From positions 4,650,001 through 4,714,000 of the forward strand of contig NZ_JADQDK010000001.1 of the NCBI RefSeq assembly GCF_019263705.2: a DNA stretch of 64,000 bases, written 5' to 3'. Made by a program: the position numbers and the translations under genes. Shown piece after piece: positions 15,725 to 23,355 of this stretch. Origin of the DNA: Pseudonocardia abyssalis. Its GTDB lineage: Bacteria > Actinomycetota > Actinomycetes > Mycobacteriales > Pseudonocardiaceae. Position 1 is the first letter of the stretch; every line of letters starts with the position of its first letter. The notes below the pieces were generated by a model. That model made no database searches and was not told the origin of the DNA. It saw only the letters and a list, made by a program, of their open reading frames with translations.

Positions 15725-15931
15725 CGCCGCAGGCTAACCGAGAACCCACGGTCGAGATCGACACCAGCGCTCCCCCGACCGACGGTGTACCGGTGCTCGA
15801 CGAGGCCACCTCCGCCGCTCTGCTCACCGACGTCCGGCCCGGCACCCCGGCGGCGGTGGTACGACCGACGCGGTGGTCCCGGCCATCGGGACGGTCTCGG
15901 ACGACCGTTCGTCCGCGGGATCTGCGCCACC

Positions 15932-16066
15932 ACGACTGAACGATCGCTGCTCGTCGGCGAGATCCACCGACGCGGCGACACCTGGCGGATCCGGTCGATC
16001 GGCCGGGGCTACGACGACGAACTGGGCGCGCGGGCCGCACGCCACGGGGTGGACGTCGACCGCGAC
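15932..16066 (+). pseudogene. TerD-like stress protein remnant
   Basis: One frame across this stretch reads ERSLLVGEIHRRGDTWRIRS and then IGRGYDDELGARAARHGVDVD, which is the C-terminal part of TerD/CABP-domain proteins. No start or N-terminal calcium-binding half is present in any frame of the 200 bp upstream, although other frames there retain protein-like pieces (VEIDTSAPPTDGVPVLDE). The remnant runs into the 3' end of tadA. It is interpreted as a decayed gene. Confidence 0.55.
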
Positions 16067-16534
16067 TCAGCGCCGATCGGCGAAGAACGACTCCATCAGC
16101 GCCGCGCACTCCGTCGCCAGCACTCCGCCGACGACCTCGGGTCGGTGGGTGAGGCGGCGGTCGCGCAGGACGTCCCACAGCGAGCCCGCCGCGCCGGTCT
16201 TCGGCTCCCACGCCCCGAACACCACCCGGTCGACGCGCGCGAGCCCCAGTGCGCCCGCGCACATCGTGCAGGGCTCGACCGTCACGGCCAGTGTGCAGCC
16301 CTCCAGCCGCCACTCCCCGCGCACCGCGGCGGCGGCGCGCAGGGCCAGGATCTCCGCGTGGGCGGTGGGGTCGCCGAAGGCCTCGCGGCCGTTGCAGGCG
16401 GCGGCCAGCTCACAGCCGGACTCGTCGACGACGACCGCGCCGATCGGGACGTCCCCGGTGCGCGGCGCGGCGGCGGCGAGCACGAGGGCACGGCGGATCA
16501 ACGCCTCGTCCGAGGCGGAGGCGGCGGCCGTCAC
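16067..16534 (-). CDS. tadA: tRNA-specific adenosine deaminase
   Basis: A protein of 155 residues with the zinc site of cytidine/adenosine deaminases: HAE (in TAHAEILAL) and PCTMC (in VEPCTMCAGAL). The deamination block VPIGAVVVDESG lies near the N terminus. TadA converts the wobble adenosine of tRNA-Arg(ACG) to inosine. The matching substrate gene, tRNA-Arg(ACG), is in this window at 58572-58644. The GTG start overlaps the stop of the upstream partner gene (GTGA), so both are co-translated. Confidence 0.92.
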   Translation of the reverse strand: MTAAASASDEALIRRALVLAAAAPRTGDVPIGAVVVDESGCELAAACNGREAFGDPTAHAEILALRAAAAVRGEWRLEGCTLAVTVEPCTMCAGALGLARVDRVVFGAWEPKTGAAGSLWDVLRDRRLTHRPEVVGGVLATECAALMESFFADRR

Positions 16535-17049
16535 CGCGCGTCGACGACCTCGGCGAGTGCGTCGGCGAACCCGCAGCGGCGGCCGATGGTGGCCAACTGC
16601 TCGTCGGGGTAGAGCTCCAGCTCCCCGGCGAGCATCTCCAGCTCGTCGGCGGGCAGCCCGAAGTCGGCGAGGATCGACAGGTCACCCTCGGGCCACGGGT
16701 CGTCGAGGGCGTCGTCGTCGGGCGGCAGCTCCACGCGCAGCAGGTCGAGCACGTCGGCGGCGACGTCGTAGTCGAGCGCCGCGACGGCGTCGGACAGCAT
16801 CACCGCGATGCCGCCGGGCACCGGGCGGACGAGGACGAAGAACTCGTCGTCGACGTCGAGCAGGCCCACCACCGCACCCTCGACGCGCAGCTCCCGCAGC
16901 TCGGTGATGGCGGCGTCGAGGTCGACGAGGGACTCGGCGGACAGCCGCGTGCACCGCCAGCGACCCTCCTCCCGGATCGCCGCGACGGCGTACCCGGGCA
17001 GGGCCTGTCCGCGCGCGTCCGGACGCGCCTCGACGCTCTGCACCGCCAT
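16531..17049 (-). CDS. tRNA adenosine deaminase-associated protein
   Basis: A protein of 172 residues starting MAVQSVEARPDARG. It is acidic, with the recognisable blocks AVMLSDAVAALDYDVAADVL and GDLSILADFGLPADELEMLA. The family occurs only in actinobacteria, directly upstream of tadA, and is named for that position; a biochemical role is not established. The start is placed at ATG 17049 because the longer frame begins in the intergenic region without a ribosome site. The stop overlaps the tadA GTG by 4 bp. Confidence 0.87.
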   Translation of the reverse strand: MAVQSVEARPDARGQALPGYAVAAIREEGRWRCTRLSAESLVDLDAAITELRELRVEGAVVGLLDVDDEFFVLVRPVPGGIAVMLSDAVAALDYDVAADVLDLLRVELPPDDDALDDPWPEGDLSILADFGLPADELEMLAGELELYPDEQLATIGRRCGFADALAEVVDAR

Positions 17050-17140
17050 GCCCCTACGGTAGGCCCACCCCGGACTGTGGTCCACACCACACCCGGAACT
17101 CCACCCCCTGGTGACCACCCCGTGATGCCAGGATCAGGCC

Positions 17141-18334
17141 ATGCCCGACCTCGCCGCCCAGGCCCGCGCCCTGCAGCCGCGGACGGTGGCGATGCGCCGG
17201 GCGATCCACCGCAGGCCCGAGATCGGGCTGGACCTCCCGCACACCCGCGACACGGTCCTCGACGCGCTCGCCGACCTCCCCCTGCAGGTGCACCTCGGCG
17301 TCGGCGTCGGCTCGGTCGTCGCGGTCCTCGACGGCGCCCGCCCCGGCCCCACCGTGCTGCTGCGCGGCGACATGGACGCGCTGCCGATGGACGAGGACAC
17401 CGGGCTGGAGTTCGCCTCCGAGGTCGACGGCGCGATGCACGCCTGCGGGCACGACACCCACGTCGCGATGCTCGCCTCCGCGGCCCGCCTGCTCGCCGGG
17501 CGACGCGACGAGCTGGCCGGGCGGGTGCTGTTCATGTTCCAGCCGGGCGAGGAGGGCTTCCACGGTGCCCGCCACATGATCGACGAGGGGCTGCTGGACG
17601 CCACCGGTCCCGCCGGGCGCCCGGAGTGGGCCTACGCGCTGCACATCAGCGCCACGATCCCGGCGGGCGAGCTGCACCTGCGGCCGGGGCCGTTGATGGC
17701 GGCGGCCGACACCATCCGGATCACCGTCCGCGGGCGCGGCGGCCACGCCTCCGCCCCCCACGACGCCGCCGACCCCGTGCCGGCCGCGGCCGCGATGATC
17801 GGCGCCCTGCAGACGGCGATCTCCCGCGAGGTCGGCGCGCACGATCCCGCCGTCCTCACGATCGCGCACCTCACCGCGGGCACCACCACCAACGTCATCC
17901 CGGAGACGGCGTTCATGGAGGGCACGATCCGCACGCTGTCCGCACCGGTCCGCGAGCACGTGCGCGAGATCGTCCGCCGGGTCTGCCGCTACACCGCGCT
18001 CGCGCACGGCTGCTCGGCCGACGTCGTCGTGGAGCCGGGGTACCCGGTCACGATCAACGACGCCGGCGCGGTCGACCACCTCACGGCGGTGGGCCGCGAC
18101 GTGCTCGGCCGCGACCGCGTCCTGACGATGCCGACGCCGATCCTGGGGGCCGAGGACTTCTCCTACGTCCTCGAGCAGGTGCCCGGTGCGCTCGCGTTCC
18201 TCGGCGGCTGCCCGCCCGCCGTCGACCTGGCGACGGCCCCGGCCAACCATTCCAACCGCGTGGTGTTCGACGAGTCGGCGATGGCGGCCGGGGTGGCCGT
18301 GTACGCGGGGCTGGCGCTCGACGCGCTGGGCTGA
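17141..18334 (+). CDS. M20-family amidohydrolase (peptidase M20D)
   Basis: A protein of 397 residues. Metal ligands are in place: GDMDALPM, HACGHDTHVAML, FQPGEEGFHGA and the late LGAEDFSYVLE. The dimerisation domain includes GRGGHASAPH. This is the layout of N-acyl amino acid, hippurate and IAA-conjugate amidohydrolases, which release an amino acid from an N-acyl group using two zinc ions. It lies 17 bp upstream of an amidase gene on the same strand, which suggests joint use of amide substrates. The true substrate is unknown. Confidence 0.92.
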   Translation: MPDLAAQARALQPRTVAMRRAIHRRPEIGLDLPHTRDTVLDALADLPLQVHLGVGVGSVVAVLDGARPGPTVLLRGDMDALPMDEDTGLEFASEVDGAMHACGHDTHVAMLASAARLLAGRRDELAGRVLFMFQPGEEGFHGARHMIDEGLLDATGPAGRPEWAYALHISATIPAGELHLRPGPLMAAADTIRITVRGRGGHASAPHDAADPVPAAAAMIGALQTAISREVGAHDPAVLTIAHLTAGTTTNVIPETAFMEGTIRTLSAPVREHVREIVRRVCRYTALAHGCSADVVVEPGYPVTINDAGAVDHLTAVGRDVLGRDRVLTMPTPILGAEDFSYVLEQVPGALAFLGGCPPAVDLATAPANHSNRVVFDESAMAAGVAVYAGLALDALG

Positions 18335-18351
18335 CGCTCCACCATGGTGGG

Positions 18352-19629
18352 GTGATCTCCCTGCCCGAGCTGTCCGCCGCCCTGCGCTCCGGTGCGCTGT
18401 CGCCGGTCGAGCACGTCCGCGACGCGTGCGAGCGCCTCGCCGCCGACACCCACAACGCGGTCGTCCTGCTCGACGCCGACCGCGCGCTCGCCGATGCCGC
18501 CGCCCGGGCCGACGAGCTCGCCCGCGGGGAGTGGCGGGGGCCGCTGCACGGCGTCGCGGTCGGGGTGAAGGACCTGTTCGACGTCGCCGGGCTGCCCACC
18601 CGGGCAGGCTCCGACGTCCTCGCCGACGCCCCGGCGGCCACCGTCGACGCCGCGGCCGTCACGCGGCTGCGGGCGGCGGGGGCGGTGATCGTCGCGAAGC
18701 TGCACACCCACGAGTTCGCCTACGGCCCGACGGGTGACGTCTCAGCGTCCGGTCCCGCGCGCAACCCGCACGACCCCACCCGGATCACCGGTGGCTCGTC
18801 GTCCGGCTCGGCGGCGACGATCGCGGCGGGGCACCTCGCCCTGACCCTGGGCACCGACACCGGGGCGAGCGTGCGCACGCCCGCGGCGCTGTGCGGGGTG
18901 GTCGGGCTCAAGCCGGCGTACGGGCGGCTGCCCGTCGAGGGGGCGTTCCCGCTGTCGGAGACGTGCGACCACGTGGGGCTCCTGACCGCCGACGTCGACG
19001 GCGCCGCACTGGCGTGGGACGCGCTCACCGGGACCGGGACGCCCGCCGTCGCGAAGAAGGTCGGGGTGCTGGTCGACGACTACTGGCAGGCGGTGGACCC
19101 GGGCATCACCACCGCCGTCGAGGCCGCTGTGGCACGGTTGCGGGCCGACGGCGTCGCGGTCGTGGAGATCCGCACCCCGATGATCGACGAGCTGGCGGCG
19201 GCCTACCCCGTCATCGTCGGCGCGGAGGCCTACGCGACGCACGCGCGGTGGTTCACCGACCGGCCCGAGGCATACCAGCCCGCCACCCGCGTGCGCCTGG
19301 AGCCCAACCGCGACCTTCGGGCCCACGTCTACGTCGAGGCGCTGCGGACCCGGAAGCGGTTGGCGGCCGGGTTCCGGGCGGCCGTCGACGGTGTCGACGC
19401 GCTCGTGCTGCCGACCACCCGCCTGCGCGCCACGCCGATCGGGCAGGAGTCCGTCGACGGGACGGCGGTGCGACCGGCGCTGCTGGCCCTGACCCTGCCG
19501 TTCAACCTCACCGGCTGGCCCGCGGTGTCGGTGCCCGGCACGACCGACGGGCTGCCGGCCGGGGTGCAGGTCGTCGGGGTGACGCTGGACGAGCGGGGGG
19601 TGCTGGCGCTGGCGGCCCGGCTCGCCTGA
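18352..19629 (+). CDS. Amidase (amidase-signature family)
   Basis: A protein of 425 residues from GTG 18352 (VISLPELSAALRSG). The Ser-cisSer-Lys triad is visible: Lys in GVAVGVKDLFDVAG, and the two serines in the glycine/serine signature RITGGSSSGSAATIAAG. The length is somewhat below that of GatA (about 490), and the C terminus lacks the long GatA tail, so a stand-alone amidase is more likely than a transamidosome subunit. The gene follows the M20 amidohydrolase closely and precedes tyrA by 33 bp. Confidence 0.9.
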   Translation: MISLPELSAALRSGALSPVEHVRDACERLAADTHNAVVLLDADRALADAAARADELARGEWRGPLHGVAVGVKDLFDVAGLPTRAGSDVLADAPAATVDAAAVTRLRAAGAVIVAKLHTHEFAYGPTGDVSASGPARNPHDPTRITGGSSSGSAATIAAGHLALTLGTDTGASVRTPAALCGVVGLKPAYGRLPVEGAFPLSETCDHVGLLTADVDGAALAWDALTGTGTPAVAKKVGVLVDDYWQAVDPGITTAVEAAVARLRADGVAVVEIRTPMIDELAAAYPVIVGAEAYATHARWFTDRPEAYQPATRVRLEPNRDLRAHVYVEALRTRKRLAAGFRAAVDGVDALVLPTTRLRATPIGQESVDGTAVRPALLALTLPFNLTGWPAVSVPGTTDGLPAGVQVVGVTLDERGVLALAARLA

Positions 19630-19662
19630 CTCGTCCGGGGGATCCGTCGCTACCCTCTGCGC

Positions 19663-20610
19663 GTGACGGAGCGAGCGGTCTGCGTGATCGGTACCGGGTT
19701 GATCGGCGGATCGCTGATGCGGGCCGCGGAGAAGGCCGGCCGGGCGGTGTGGGGCACGAGCGCGTCGGACGCGACGGCGGCGGAGGCCCGGGCCGACGGC
19801 TTCGACGTCACCACCGACACCGACGAGGCGCTGCGCCGCGCCGCCGAGGCCGACGCGCTGGTCGTGCTGGCCGTGCCGCTGCCGGTGCTGCCGTCGGTGC
19901 TCGCGCGGGTCGACGCCGTCGCGCCGACGGTGCGGCTGACCGACGCCGTCAGCGTGAAGGTCGCCGTGGCCGACGCCGTGGCCCGGCACGCGCCGCGCGC
20001 GCGGTTCGTCGGCGGGCATCCGATGGCGGGCACCAGCGAGTCGGGGTGGTCGGCGGGCACGGCGGAGCTGTTCGTCGACGCGGCGTGGGTGGTCGCCGCC
20101 GACGACGGCCTCGACCTCGACGTGTGGCGCGACGTCGCCGAGCTCGCCTGGGCCTGCGGCGCCCGCGTGGTGCCGGCCGCGGCCGACGAGCACGACCTCG
20201 CCGTCGCCCGCGTCTCGCACCTGCCGCACCTGCTCGCCGCGGTGCTCGCCGCCGTCGGCGCCGGGGGCGAGGACGCCCTGCCCCTGGCCCTGGCGGCCGG
20301 GTCGTTCGCCGACGGCACCCGCGTCGCGGGCACGCGTCCGGAGCTCGTGCTGGCGATGTGCGAGGGCAACCGCGACGCCCTGCTCGGCGCCGTCGACGAC
20401 GCGCTGGGCCGGCTCGGGGCGATGCGCGGCGCGCTGGCGTCCACCGGCGGGCTCACGGCCACGGTGTTCGCCGGGCACGCCGCCCGCGAGCGCTGGGCGG
20501 CCGCGCGCACCCCGAAGGGCGTCAAGGCGAGCCTGACCACCCGCGCCCCGCTCGCCGCGCTGCGCACGATCGGCCGCCGCGGCTCGGTCGTCACGGGCTG
20601 GAAGGCCTGA
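19663..20610 (+). CDS. tyrA: Prephenate dehydrogenase
   Basis: A protein of 315 residues. The N-terminal dinucleotide-binding fold begins VCVIGTGLIGGSL. The substrate-binding block VGGHPMAGTSESGW, with the catalytic His, and the helical dimer domain (ARVSHLPHLLAAVLAA) match bacterial TyrA. It oxidises and decarboxylates prephenate to 4-hydroxyphenylpyruvate in tyrosine synthesis. No chorismate mutase or ACT domain is fused. Placement near the tadA pair is common in actinobacteria. The GTG start at 19663 has no close alternative. Confidence 0.92.
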   Translation: MTERAVCVIGTGLIGGSLMRAAEKAGRAVWGTSASDATAAEARADGFDVTTDTDEALRRAAEADALVVLAVPLPVLPSVLARVDAVAPTVRLTDAVSVKVAVADAVARHAPRARFVGGHPMAGTSESGWSAGTAELFVDAAWVVAADDGLDLDVWRDVAELAWACGARVVPAAADEHDLAVARVSHLPHLLAAVLAAVGAGGEDALPLALAAGSFADGTRVAGTRPELVLAMCEGNRDALLGAVDDALGRLGAMRGALASTGGLTATVFAGHAARERWAAARTPKGVKASLTTRAPLAALRTIGRRGSVVTGWKA

Positions 20611-20714
20611 CCGGCGAGTTTGCCGTTCCCTCCCGGCGAGTTTGCCGATCCCACCCGGCGAGTCTGCCGTTCCGGCCCGGCGAGTTCGCCGGCGGCGCGT
20701 GCGTGATCGGCAAA
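20611..20714. repeat. Four 22-bp tandem repeats plus an inverted partner
   Basis: Units start at 20611, 20633, 20655 and 20677, with an exact 22-bp period and the core CCGGCGAGTTTGCCGNTCC. The fourth unit diverges after GCCG. GATCGGCAAA (20705-20714) is the exact inverse of TTTGCCGATC in unit 2 (20641-20650), and CCGAAAACTCGC at 20730-20741 is a weaker inverted match to the unit start. The array fills the gap between the convergent ends of tyrA and the gene at 20744. It could act as a two-way transcription end or a REP-like element. Confidence 0.75.
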
Positions 20715-20743
20715 GAACCCGGGCGCCTGCCGAAAACTCGCGG

Positions 20744-21331
20744 TCAGGCGGTGGCGGGTGGCGGGGACAGGCGGGTGGCGACGCCGGGGTAGTGCTGCAC
20801 GACCCCGTCGGCGTCGACCGTCAGCTCGGCGCTGAAGTCGTCCCACCGGAAGCCGATGCAGGCCGCGCCGGAGTCGTCGAGGACGGAGCCGGTGCTGTAG
20901 ACCTGCTCCACCTCCTGCACCTCCAGCTCGGGCAGCGTCACGAACACCATCGGCAGCGTGTGCTCGGCGGCCTCGGTGTGCAGGCCCAGTCGCCGGATCG
21001 GCACCGTGTTGAACATCGGGCTGTGCGCCAGGTCGACGTCGACGGCCCCGCCGAACTCCGCGCGCGTGCCGCCCGAACCCGTGTCGAGGAGCCAGAACCC
21101 GTCCTCGGTGCGGTTCATCGTGAGGTGCCGCTCGCGCTGAGCCGTGGCGGTCGTCAGCGACACCCGTTCGACGGTGCCCCCGTCGGTCACCACGAGGCGG
21201 TAGGAGGCGGTGAAGTCCCCGTCGGGGCCCGTCCGGACCAATCGGCCCAGTGCACGGAAACCGCCGCCCGCCCCGAGCAGTAGCCGGGTGCCTTCGAGCC
21301 CTTGGCCGTCCTCGGCCTGCCAGGTCAGCAT
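20744..21331 (-). CDS. Putative glycolipid-binding domain protein
   Basis: A protein of 195 residues starting MLTWQAEDGQGLEGTRLLLG. The pattern, with LVVTDGGTVERVSLTTATAQ, then GFWLLDTGSGG, and late FRWDDFSAELTVDADGVVQHYPGVATRL, matches the putative glycolipid-binding (PF06475-type) family, which forms a beta-barrel-like sheet. No signal peptide is seen, so it is probably cytoplasmic. The ATG at 21331 is preferred; upstream codons (VTT) could extend it by three residues. Function is not established for the family. Confidence 0.78.
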   Translation of the reverse strand: MLTWQAEDGQGLEGTRLLLGAGGGFRALGRLVRTGPDGDFTASYRLVVTDGGTVERVSLTTATAQRERHLTMNRTEDGFWLLDTGSGGTRAEFGGAVDVDLAHSPMFNTVPIRRLGLHTEAAEHTLPMVFVTLPELEVQEVEQVYSTGSVLDDSGAACIGFRWDDFSAELTVDADGVVQHYPGVATRLSPPPATA

Positions 21332-21359
21332 GGTCGTCACCCGGACCACCGTAGTTGCC

Positions 21360-21379
21360 GGGGGCACGACCGTGCCCCC
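21360..21379. promoter_or_regulatory. 20-bp inverted repeat upstream of the glycolipid-binding gene
   Basis: GGGGGCACGACCGTGCCCCC is a 9-bp inverted repeat with a 2-bp centre, 28 bp upstream of the minus-strand start at 21331. The short centre is more like an operator than a terminator. No regulator gene is adjacent, so the binding protein is unknown. Confidence 0.4.
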
Positions 21380-21490
21380 TCCGGGTGAGGGGGCGGGTCA
21401 CATCTGCGTTGCACTGGCGGGGTGCCCCCTTCTCGAGCGTCCGGCGTCATCCTGCCCCGGGGCCGGTGATCACACCAGCCGCACCGCTGA

Positions 21491-22399
21491 TCAGGTGCCC
21501 CGCACGGCGTCGGCGGGGGCCAGGTCGTCGCGGATCCCCCGCAGGACCGGACGCCGCAGCCGGCCCGCGTCCGTCCAACCGACGTGGTCGACGTCGACGA
21601 CGACCGCCGGCTCGCACCAGCGGGCACCGGTCGCGTCGACGGGTTCGGGCCGCTCGGCGAACGGCGGCGACGGCGCCGCGACGGGGGTCAGCCGCTCCGC
21701 GAGCACCCGCCGCAGTGCCGGATCAGCGCCGACCCGCCCGGCGTAGGCCAGCCCGTCACGGTTGAGCACCCCGAGCAGCAGCGACCCGATGTCGGATCCG
21801 TCGAGGTGCCAGCCCCCGACCAGGCACGCCTGCGTGCGCCGGTGCGTCACCGTCACCCAGCCCGGGCTGCGCTCCCCCGGCCGGTACGGCGCGTCGCCCC
21901 GCTTCGCGACGACGCCCTCCATCCCGCGCTGCTCGGTGGCCGCGAGCAGGGCGGGGCCGTCTGCGTAGGTCGGAGACAGGGAGAGGGTGGCCGCCGCGTC
22001 GGCGTCGAGGCGCTCCAGGGTGGCGCGCCGCTCGTCGAAGGGGCGGTCGAGCAGGGGCACGCCGTAGAGGCGCAGGACGTCGAACGCCATGAACGTGACG
22101 GGCCGCGCGCGGGCGGCGCGCTCCTCGATCGGGTGCCCCATGCGGTCGGCGAGCCGGTCGGGGCTGGGCACTCCGTCCTCCAGCAGCACGACCTCCCCGT
22201 CGAGCAGGACGTCGGGGGCCAGCGCGAGGAGGTCGGCGAGCTCGGGGAAGTGGCCGGTGACGTCGCGGCCACCCCGGTCGTGCAGCGTCAGCACCCCGTC
22301 GACGACGTCGGCGAGCAGGCGCATGCCGTCCCACTTCACCTCGTAGACCCACCCCGGGCCGGTCGGAAGGGCTCCAGGGGTGGCGAGCATGGGCTGCAC
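21491..22399 (-). CDS. ATP-dependent DNA ligase (LigC/LigD ligase-domain type)
   Basis: A protein of 302 residues from GTG 22399 (VQPMLATPG). The nucleotidyl-transfer lysine lies in YEVKWDGMR (K22). Downstream motifs are LDGEVV, FMAFDVLRLYGVPLLD, GMEGVVAKR and a short OB-fold with RTQACLVGGW and GSLLLGVLNRDGLAYAGRVG. The length corresponds to a stand-alone ligase domain without the primase and phosphoesterase domains of LigD. Head-to-head placement with ku indicates non-homologous end joining. The two start codons are 18 bp apart, so promoters must lie within the opposite coding sequences, or mRNAs are leaderless. Confidence 0.9.
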   Translation of the reverse strand: MQPMLATPGALPTGPGWVYEVKWDGMRLLADVVDGVLTLHDRGGRDVTGHFPELADLLALAPDVLLDGEVVLLEDGVPSPDRLADRMGHPIEERAARARPVTFMAFDVLRLYGVPLLDRPFDERRATLERLDADAAATLSLSPTYADGPALLAATEQRGMEGVVAKRGDAPYRPGERSPGWVTVTHRRTQACLVGGWHLDGSDIGSLLLGVLNRDGLAYAGRVGADPALRRVLAERLTPVAAPSPPFAERPEPVDATGARWCEPAVVVDVDHVGWTDAGRLRRPVLRGIRDDLAPADAVRGT

Positions 22400-22417
22400 C
22401 CGGCCATGCTGACATCC

Positions 22418-23341
22418 ATGCGGGCGATGTGGAGCGGTGCCGTGTCCTTCGGGCTGGTGAGCGTGCCCGTGAAGGCGTACGCGGCCACCACCAACCACGA
22501 CATCCGGTTCCACCAGGTGCACGGCGCCGACGGGGGCCGGATCAAGTACAAGCGCACCTGCTCCCTCGACGGCGAGGAGGTCGAGTACGCCGACATCGTC
22601 AAGGGCTACGAGACCGAGGACGGCGAGCTGATCACGCTCACCGAGGAGGACATCGACTCGCTGCCGACGGCCACCGGCCACGAGATCGACGTCATCGAGT
22701 TCGTCCCGGCCGACCAGATCGACCCCCTGCTGTTCGAGAAGTCCTACTACCTCGAACCCGACGCGAAGGCGGCCAAGCCCTACGCGCTGCTGCGCGAGGC
22801 GCTGATCGACACCGACCGGATGGCCGTCGTGAAGGTCGCGCTGCGGCAGCGGGAGAGCATCGCGCTGCTGCGGGTGCGCGGCAAGGCGATCGTGCTGCAG
22901 ACGATGCTGTGGCCCGACGAGGTGCGCGAGCCCGAGTTCGACATCCTCGACAACGAGGTGGAGCTGCGCCCGCAGGAGCTGCAGATGGCGGCGTCGCTGG
23001 TGGAGAGCCTGGGTGCCGACTTCGACCCGTCGGACTTCCACGACGAGTACCGCGACGCCGTGGTGGCGATGATCGAGCAGAAGCGCTCCACCGGGGAGAC
23101 CCGCCCGGCTCCGGTCGTGGAGAAGGCCGACGACGGTGACTCGATGACCGACCTGCTCACCGCGCTGCAGCGCAGCGTCGAGGCCGCCCGGGCCGGGAAG
23201 CCGGCCGAGGAGAAGGCGGAGCAGGACGAGCCCGCGGAGAAGCCGAAGCCCGCGCGCAAGGCACCCGCGCGCAAGTCGGCGGCCAAGAAGAAGGACGACG
23301 ACGAGGACGCCGCGCCCAAGCGGACCCGCAAGCCGGCCTGA
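22418..23341 (+). CDS. ku: Ku protein (non-homologous end joining)
   Basis: A protein of 307 residues starting MRAMWSGAVSFGLVSVPVK, the hallmark N terminus of bacterial Ku. The core ring domain continues with FHQVHGADGGRIKYKRTC and ALRQRESIALLRVRGKAIVL. After residue 245 comes a Lys/Ala/Pro-rich tail (KPARKAPARKSAAKKK) typical of actinobacterial Ku, which adds non-specific DNA binding. A second in-frame ATG four codons upstream (22406) is possible. Ku binds DNA ends and recruits the ligase; the divergent gene supplies one candidate. Confidence 0.95.
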   Translation: MRAMWSGAVSFGLVSVPVKAYAATTNHDIRFHQVHGADGGRIKYKRTCSLDGEEVEYADIVKGYETEDGELITLTEEDIDSLPTATGHEIDVIEFVPADQIDPLLFEKSYYLEPDAKAAKPYALLREALIDTDRMAVVKVALRQRESIALLRVRGKAIVLQTMLWPDEVREPEFDILDNEVELRPQELQMAASLVESLGADFDPSDFHDEYRDAVVAMIEQKRSTGETRPAPVVEKADDGDSMTDLLTALQRSVEAARAGKPAEEKAEQDEPAEKPKPARKAPARKSAAKKKDDDEDAAPKRTRKPA

Positions 23342-23355
23342 CGCCGCGCACGGGG

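Noticed and set aside
18742..20478. Minus-strand open frame of 578 codons antisense to the amidase and tyrA
   Set aside because: Arg/Gly/His-rich composition typical of antisense frames in high-GC DNA; the sense strand holds well-recognised enzymes.
20611..20714. CRISPR array
   Set aside because: Units are contiguous 22-bp tandem repeats without unique spacers, and no cas genes are near.
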